A stretch of DNA of 64,000 nt from the NCBI GenBank assembly GCA_029216955.1, contig JANAVB010031417.1, positions 24,596,331 through 24,660,330 of the forward strand, given 5' to 3'. The notes under the pieces were generated by a model. That model was not told the DNA's origin and ran no database searches. It worked only from the letters and a program-made list of their open reading frames with translations. The position numbers and the translations under genes were made by a program. Positions 58,501 to 64,000 of the stretch are shown here, in pieces; the stretch's first letter is position 1, and each line of letters opens with the position of its first letter. The stretch comes from Iris pallida. Lineage: Eukaryota; Streptophyta; Magnoliopsida; Asparagales; Iridaceae.

Positions 58501-59470
58501 TGTGTCTCATATCTACAAGCCACATTATAGAATAAGAAAAATTGGAACTTTATAAATGTCCTCCCAAAGTAAATAGGAGACGGTTGTAATGCTAAAAGGA
58601 ACAAACGTTAAAGGGATTCCTCAAGTGTTTTTTTGTTATTCAGTTTCTTCATTAACAATGGATTATTATTATTATTACTATTTGTGTTCTGTGTCATAGA
58701 GATGAATGTAGTTCCTTATAGCAAATTGTATCATCATACCTCTTTGTCTAGACTCATATAGTGCAGGGGAACACGGACGGTGCTCCTTGGTTGCATGAAC
58801 TTAAATTGCATATCCAAAAAGTAGGTCTAGGTACCTGTCAACTGGCCACCTAGGTTTTATGGCACGACCCTCTCATGCTCATAGGTACCTTGGTTAGGAA
58901 TTTGGCACAAATAGAGAGGGTTGACATCAGGTTGATACCAGTAATAAAAACTTTCTCAAATTCTTAATGGAGCTTGTTAATGCTCCATAGTCAACCTCAT
59001 TCAGATGATAGAAGGCTTCGATGATGATGACGACTCTGTGTGTGCATGGTAGTTATATATGGTGCGCCGGGTTAGTATTGAGTTTCAGGTTAGTGGGGGC
59101 ATTCCGTAAGATCTAGCCTTTGTCTATAGTAAATCTATTTGAAATGCCACATTGACGCCTCAGATATTCGGGTTCAAAGAATGTCACCTATCCAAGTTGC
59201 ACGTTTTTTTAACACCAAATGCTTCATGACACAATGTACCTTCAACCAATAGTTTAGAAAAACTTAGGAATAGATTATATAAAAGTTAAACAAACACCAG
59301 AAGTAGAACCACTAGTTGAAGATTCAAAGGGGAGGTAAATACCAAGGCAAATTAGCCATAAGAATGGGAAAGAGTCTGCAGAACAAACAAGCAATTTACA
59401 GACATTGTGTTTCTGAGCCAAAGACATTAAAGATGCATGTACCCAAGTAAAATTCATAACGTAATAACAA
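55527..59470. other. AT-rich intergenic region with old internal duplications
   Basis: No gene is supported. Two duplicated stretches are visible. About 56490-56660 and 56715-56890 share AGGTGAGGTTTATATGGCAA, GTAATTAATAATTA and AGATGAAGGATTTGTTT. About 57400-57690 and 58770-59040 share TTGGTTGCATGA, TTAAATTGCA and CAGATGATAGAAG. The right end should include the 3' UTR of the RNA-binding protein gene; I could not place its poly(A) signal. Confidence 0.6.
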
Positions 59471-61022
59471 TTAATGAAGAGGAAGAAGGCCCTTACCTCC
59501 ATTTGTCTGTCTACTGGTAACATTGTAACCACCAATATATCCTGTCGAACTCTTGGCTGCGCCATCTGAAGCTGCACTACCAAGCCCATAACCAAAAGGA
59601 CCAGAGACCTCGAGATCAGAGGTTGCCGACCGCCAAGTTGGATCTCCGTAGATTGAATTTCCACCGTACGTGTCTGAATAATTCCCTTCATATCCGTTAC
59701 TTAGAGCAGTAAAGGAGGTGCTAAGAGAACCTGCAGCACCACTGTTCCTACCATAAGTGGTGGCACCCAAACTGAAGCTATTCTCGTTAGATCCATAACC
59801 AACGCTAGCACTAGCATAGTTTGAGCCACTTCCCATACCAGGAGCCGAAGTAGGGGAAGAAGAACCTCCCCAATTCAGGCCACTATTTGCAAATCCTCCC
59901 AAGCTCCCAGTTCCAGTTGCCAAGTAGGAATTAGAATTGGCAGAATTGGTGGTATAGTTAAGGCCACCATTGCCCCACAAATTACGAGCAGGTGAACTAA
60001 ATACCGACCCAGGACTGCCGTTACCTCCTCCATATCCTATAGGGCTACTAAATCTACTAGAATTCCCACTATAGTAGGGGCTCAGCGCCCGTCCGTAGCT
60101 AAGGCTGCTAGTGAAATTTGAGTTTCCTCCATAACTTGGGTTCATCCCGGGCTCAAAATTCATCCCAATTCCATGACCAGGGTTAAAGGAAGGGAGCCCG
60201 TTTCGCCCGCTAGCTAGAGGTCCAAATCTACCATCCATTCTCATTCCATAGCCAGCTACAGAGCTTGGATTATAACCTTGTGTGTAACCATTAAGAAAGC
60301 TATTGATTCTGTTCATGCCATAGTTATATCCGCCCATAGGTGAGCGTGTCATAGGCCCAGGGGAGAGCTCTTTGGGGACGGCCCTCTTGACCTCGACCAT
60401 CTTATTATTCAGCTCATGGAAAGTTTTGAGCAGAACCTTATCCACGGAATCCTCGGACTCGTAAGTGATGAATCCGAACCCCCTCGGCCTCTGAGTGTTA
60501 TGATCGTACATCACGACGACATCAGTGATCGTCCCAAACTGTTCAAAGTAGTTCTTGAAGTCGGCATCCGTTACGGTGGAGGCCAGGCCTCCCACGAAAA
60601 TCTTCTTGGTGCGAGCAGGGCCGGGAGAACCATGACTGCTGCTGCTGTTTCTAGTAGTAAGCACGGTTTGGTCGTCCCTAGGAACAGCCTTCTTGGCTTC
60701 CACCTGATTGATATTCATTCACAGGCAAAATATACATACAATCAGAAACGACGAACACGAATTGCTAAAGCACAATGCAACCCAAGGTGAATTATATTAC
60801 CATCCGGCCATCGATCAGGTGCTTCTCCATCACCACCCTCTCCGCGACGGCCGGGTCCGTGAACACGACAAACCCGAATCCGCGGGCGCGGCCGGTGGTC
60901 CGGTCCTTCATGATGACGGCCTCCACGACCTCTCCGAAGCCCTGGAAGTACTCGCGGAGGCGGTCCTCGTTCGTGTCCCAAGAAATCCCTCCTATGAAGA
61001 GCTTCCCGAGATCGGACTCCAT
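59471..61022 (-). CDS. hnRNP-type RNA-binding protein with two RRMs and Gly/Ser/Asn-rich tail
   Basis: Two coding exons: 60801-61022 (74 codons, ATG at 61022) and 59471-60703. The intron is GT-AG in phase 0 (ATG|GTAATA ... ATCAATCAG|GTGGAAGCC). The protein is 484 residues. RRM1 lies at about residues 7-78 (RNP2 KLFIGGISW, RNP1 RGFGFVVF) and RRM2 at about 105-180 (RNP2 KIFVGGLAS, RNP1 RGFGFITY). The remaining about 300 residues are Gly, Ser, Asn and Tyr-rich low complexity, as in plant heterogeneous nuclear ribonucleoprotein 1-like proteins. The aromatic RNA-contact residues of RNP1 are present. Likely role: nuclear binding of pre-mRNA or mRNA. Exon 1 is far richer in GC than exon 2, as often in monocots. 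All parts are intact, and it is the only host gene I can support. Confidence 0.95.
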
Positions 61023-61027
61023 TTTCC

Positions 61028-61279
61028 CTGCAAACCCCCCGACACACAATTCACCGTTCAAATCCAAATTACAATCAAATGCAACCAATTCAAAGCCAAA
61101 TCCACCAGATCCAATAGGAACACGGAAATCAAAGGAAACTAATCACGACCCAGATATCAAAATCGGATTTTGTTATGTGGGTCATCGAGGAAAAGCTCGA
61201 ATCGATCGATCGGAAGCTTAGATCCAAGCAAGGAGGCTCGGATCCTTAGCTGATCGAACGAATTGTAGGAATTGCTCAC
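61028..61279 (-). other. 5'-UTR intron of the hnRNP gene
   Basis: The donor-like CTCTCG|GTGAGCAATT and acceptor GGTTTGCAG|GGAAAATG bracket 252 bases ending five bases before the start codon. Leader introns at this place are common in plant RNA-binding protein genes. Splicing is inferred from the sites only. Confidence 0.6.
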
Positions 61280-61530
61280 CGAGAGATCTGAAGGTTGGGA
61301 TTCCGATGTTGAATGGAAGAGACACTCTCTTTAAATGGATCTAAGAATCGGCATCGAAGAGAAGAGAGAGAGAGAGAGTCCTCTTATGGCCTTCTCCTTC
61401 TTCTTCTTCTTCTTCTTCTTCTTTGTGTTGATTGTGAGAAGAATAAAATTTTGAAACTTTTTTTTCCCCTTCAATTCCGCTGGACTCTATTAACAATGCA
61501 AAGGGGGAAGAAGAGAACCATATATATAAA
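61280..61530 (-). promoter_or_regulatory. Promoter and first leader exon of the hnRNP gene
   Basis: TTTATATATATGG on the minus strand (61521-61530 and flanks) is a good TATA box. The leader downstream of it contains a (GAA)n tract (61397-61423 as TTC on the plus strand) and a (CT)n tract (61363-61378), both typical of plant 5' UTRs. The exact start of transcription is not visible. Confidence 0.55.
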
Positions 61531-61569
61531 GATGAGGGGAGAGGAGGAGAGAGAGGATTCATAGGTGTA

Positions 61570-62768
61570 GACAGGGTGGAAGGCCAAGGGGGGAGATAGA
61601 TGATGCTTTAGGTGAGTTGGATTTTTAAAATTTGTGTATTATTATTACAAATGTAAAAAAATTATTATCTATTTTATTATTACTTTTTATTTCTATTTTA
61701 CAGTGTGTATACATTTTTTTATATAGTAGCATAGTTTTACATATTTTATGTAGCATATACTTGTATGGACCATCTTAACCAAGTCTCGTTTTCTCAGTTT
61801 ATCTTACCGTAATTTATTGTTTACCTTCGTTCTACCATCTCAGTTTTTCGTTCCTTTTTTGTTATCGATGGTAGATTTATCGACGTTTGTCTCGTCATTG
61901 GCACGTGATTACTGAATAAACTCAAACACGACAAACAACAATAGAGAATATACACGAGCAACAATAATGAATTGTGTTCGACAGTGACGAAAAAGTCAAT
62001 TATATGGATGATGATAACGTATACGAGAGACGTAGAGCAAACACCGACAACGATATGTAACAATTCATGACGATTATGTGGTTTAATTTCGAGAAGACTA
62101 GCCTGAAACGATAAATGCTCATTGTTTCGATCATGACTTTATGTTTTGAAGGTTAAATCGTACAAAAGAAGTAATTTTGCATTCACAATCATCTATAACG
62201 TGGTAAATTTGATATATTTTTCCTTTTTTTTTTGGGAATATTCAACATGTATATATACAAAATATAATTCAAGGTAAATTTTCAATTGTACATTTTACAC
62301 TTTTTAGAAAATGGTCTAAAAATTCATATTACAATTCATTTGGGAGTTGGTTTGCTTTGGAGGACACCACGAAAGATAGTCTACTTTGTTATGTTTATAG
62401 ATAAATTCTAATAAAATGCACGAGTGTTGCACTTCATATTTAGTAGAGTATAGTTTATAGATTCGTGGATTCAAGTTCGTATGATGACTCTGCAAAAAAA
62501 ACTATTTGCATGGCTAAATATTTAGGATGCGTTTGATTTGCAGGAATGGACTGTAATGTACGTTATATTATAAATCTAAGTCGAGTGTTTGCTTGGACAA
62601 TTTTTTTTAACGTAATTAATATAGTAGCCGTTACAAACTTGATTGCATTAGATAACTTTCTTTTAATATTCTAATTACCTCATAAAAATATTGTAATGAC
62701 AATTACATTTCAACTTAGAACTTAAAAAAGAACTTTTTTGTTTACTTTTTTGCTTCTTATTATGTTGT

Positions 62769-62799
<31 letters not shown>

Positions 62800-64000
62800 T
62801 TGGGGAAAAAAATTATAATGTAAAGTTGGCCAAAATAGAATATATAAATATCAAAAATATACTTGTCAAAATGAGACAAATAACAATTATCATTTCATTA
62901 TATTATATTTTAAACTGAATATTTGATACAAATTGATATTATATTACATGATTTGATTACATGTCTCAACAAAATATTGTAATATAATTATAATTCTATT
63001 ACATTACAAAATTTATAAAATTGTTCTTACAATGAACTAAATGCAACCTTAAGGAAGATATCAAAAGTCAAGTTTTATTTGACCTAAAACTAATATATGA
63101 ATAGTATTGTATACTATTCAATAAAATTGACATTATTTAATAATGTAGCTGAAGACATTAGGTGCTTGGTTAATAATTTCCAGGAGTGAACAACAGGAAA
63201 AATATTAGTTGTGGGCCGGAATATTGGATCCAAGAATATCAGATGGAGCCCAATTTGTACTTTCTCGTTCTATGACGTGGGCCCACTGGGATCTTCAATT
63301 TTTGTTGTTGACTTTAAAAACTTTACAAATGTTCTTTTTTTCTATTAATTTGGTGGATTTGGTCGGGACTCTATTTAGATATTATGTCCAAATTTATATT
63401 ATTATTCCCTTTTGTCACTATATATTTTGTCAAATTCTCTCGAGATTTATATTCCTCAAAAAATTTGTTTTTTACAACAAAAGTGTGACTAATTGCAGGC
63501 ATCCACAAAAAATATTGCACAACACTCCAAGAATGGCTGAAGCTCGATTGCGCGCCAACTGTTCGGTAATATTCCCCAACCAATAAAATTTCCTTAAAAT
63601 TTGTGTGTTTTCTTTATGGTTCTATTATAGATCTCAGCCATGGCTGTATCTACTTTTTAGTTGTCAACAACTGCTACATTTTGCATCATGGCACATTAGA
63701 TATAGCAAATATCTAGCGGACACTCCAAAAATCGGTGCCAGGGTTCGTGTTGCGTATTGGACACGGCACTGACACTCCAAAGTAAACTAGGACACGCCGA
63801 AACAGGTGCTGTGTCCCCTTTACTTTGTGCATCACTGACACTGTTGTTTATATCTAGCCTCGTGCTTTGATGAGACCGAGATGGATGTATGCGATAATGC
63901 CATAGAAGCCGTACTACATTCAAGCAAAGACCTGCCTTCCGTTTAGTTAGTACTGGACAGTCGATTTGATTGCAATCGCCTTTACTACAAAATCCAAATA
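61570..64000. other. AT-rich upstream intergenic region
   Basis: No gene is supported. It holds the MITE at 62525-63048, an (ATT)n microsatellite at about 62770-62798 and AT-rich single-copy-looking DNA. Short ORFs here show no domain or codon signal. Around 63720-63845 several GGACAC/GACACT words recall repetitive DNA, but no element ends were found. Confidence 0.5.
62525..63048. mobile_element. Possible Tourist-like (PIF/Harbinger) MITE
   Basis: The ends GGATGCGTTTGATT and AACTAAATGCAACC are imperfect inverted repeats (10 of 14), flanked by a 3-bp TTA duplication (62522-62524 and 63049-63051). Length (524 bp), AT-rich interior and lack of an ORF fit an old Tourist-like MITE. Confidence 0.5.

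Overview
This is a plant nuclear window. It holds one ordinary host gene near the right end; nearly everything to its left is a pile of LTR retrotransposons nested inside one another. Plant-specific lineages (a SIRE-type copia, a Tekay/Del-like chromovirus and a Tat-type Ty3/gypsy), GT-AG introns and TATA boxes fix it as an angiosperm. The very GC-rich first coding exon of the host gene leans towards a monocot, but I cannot name a species.

Layout. Element A (Ty3/gypsy, Tekay-like chromovirus) supplies the right part of its 5' LTR (1-3143), its gag-pol (3386-8104) and a 3' LTR split in two (8184-8532 and 18586-22124). Element B, a complete SIRE-like Ty1/copia of about 10 kb (8533-18580), is inserted in that 3' LTR with a 5-bp target duplication GCTCA. 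Next come the right-hand parts of two Tat-lineage elements of one family: C1 (22125-33621) and C2 (33622-39898). Each has an antisense, apparently spliced gene between pol and the 3' LTR. Then come D1 (39899-43674, coding-poor gypsy), D2 (43675-48732, chromovirus pol plus 3' LTR, with a 710-bp hAT element in pol) and E (48733-54474, 5'-truncated copia with its 3' LTR). After E lie a 92-nt hairpin, a 591-bp Mutator-type foldback element, AT-rich intergenic DNA with old duplications, a two-RRM hnRNP-type gene on the minus strand (59471-61022) and AT-rich DNA with a Tourist-like MITE.

Reading. From C1 to E, each element begins abruptly exactly where the previous element's 3' LTR ends. The simplest model is a Russian-doll tower, B in A in C1 in C2 in D1 in D2 in E, all on the plus strand. 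In that model the window shows only the right halves and the left halves lie beyond its left edge. Coding decay broadly follows this order: A has 2 in-frame stops, D2 has 4 and E has 5.

The most unusual content is in the Tat elements. An antisense gene of about 1,400 codons carries a plant-mobile-domain-like region and a coiled-coil tail. It has its own TATA box and poly(A) signal and three GT-AG introns whose phases match in both copies. A second short antisense ORF has its own TATA box. Several families also carry dense arrays of short palindromes in or beside their LTRs. No tRNA, rRNA, CRISPR array or prokaryotic feature was seen.
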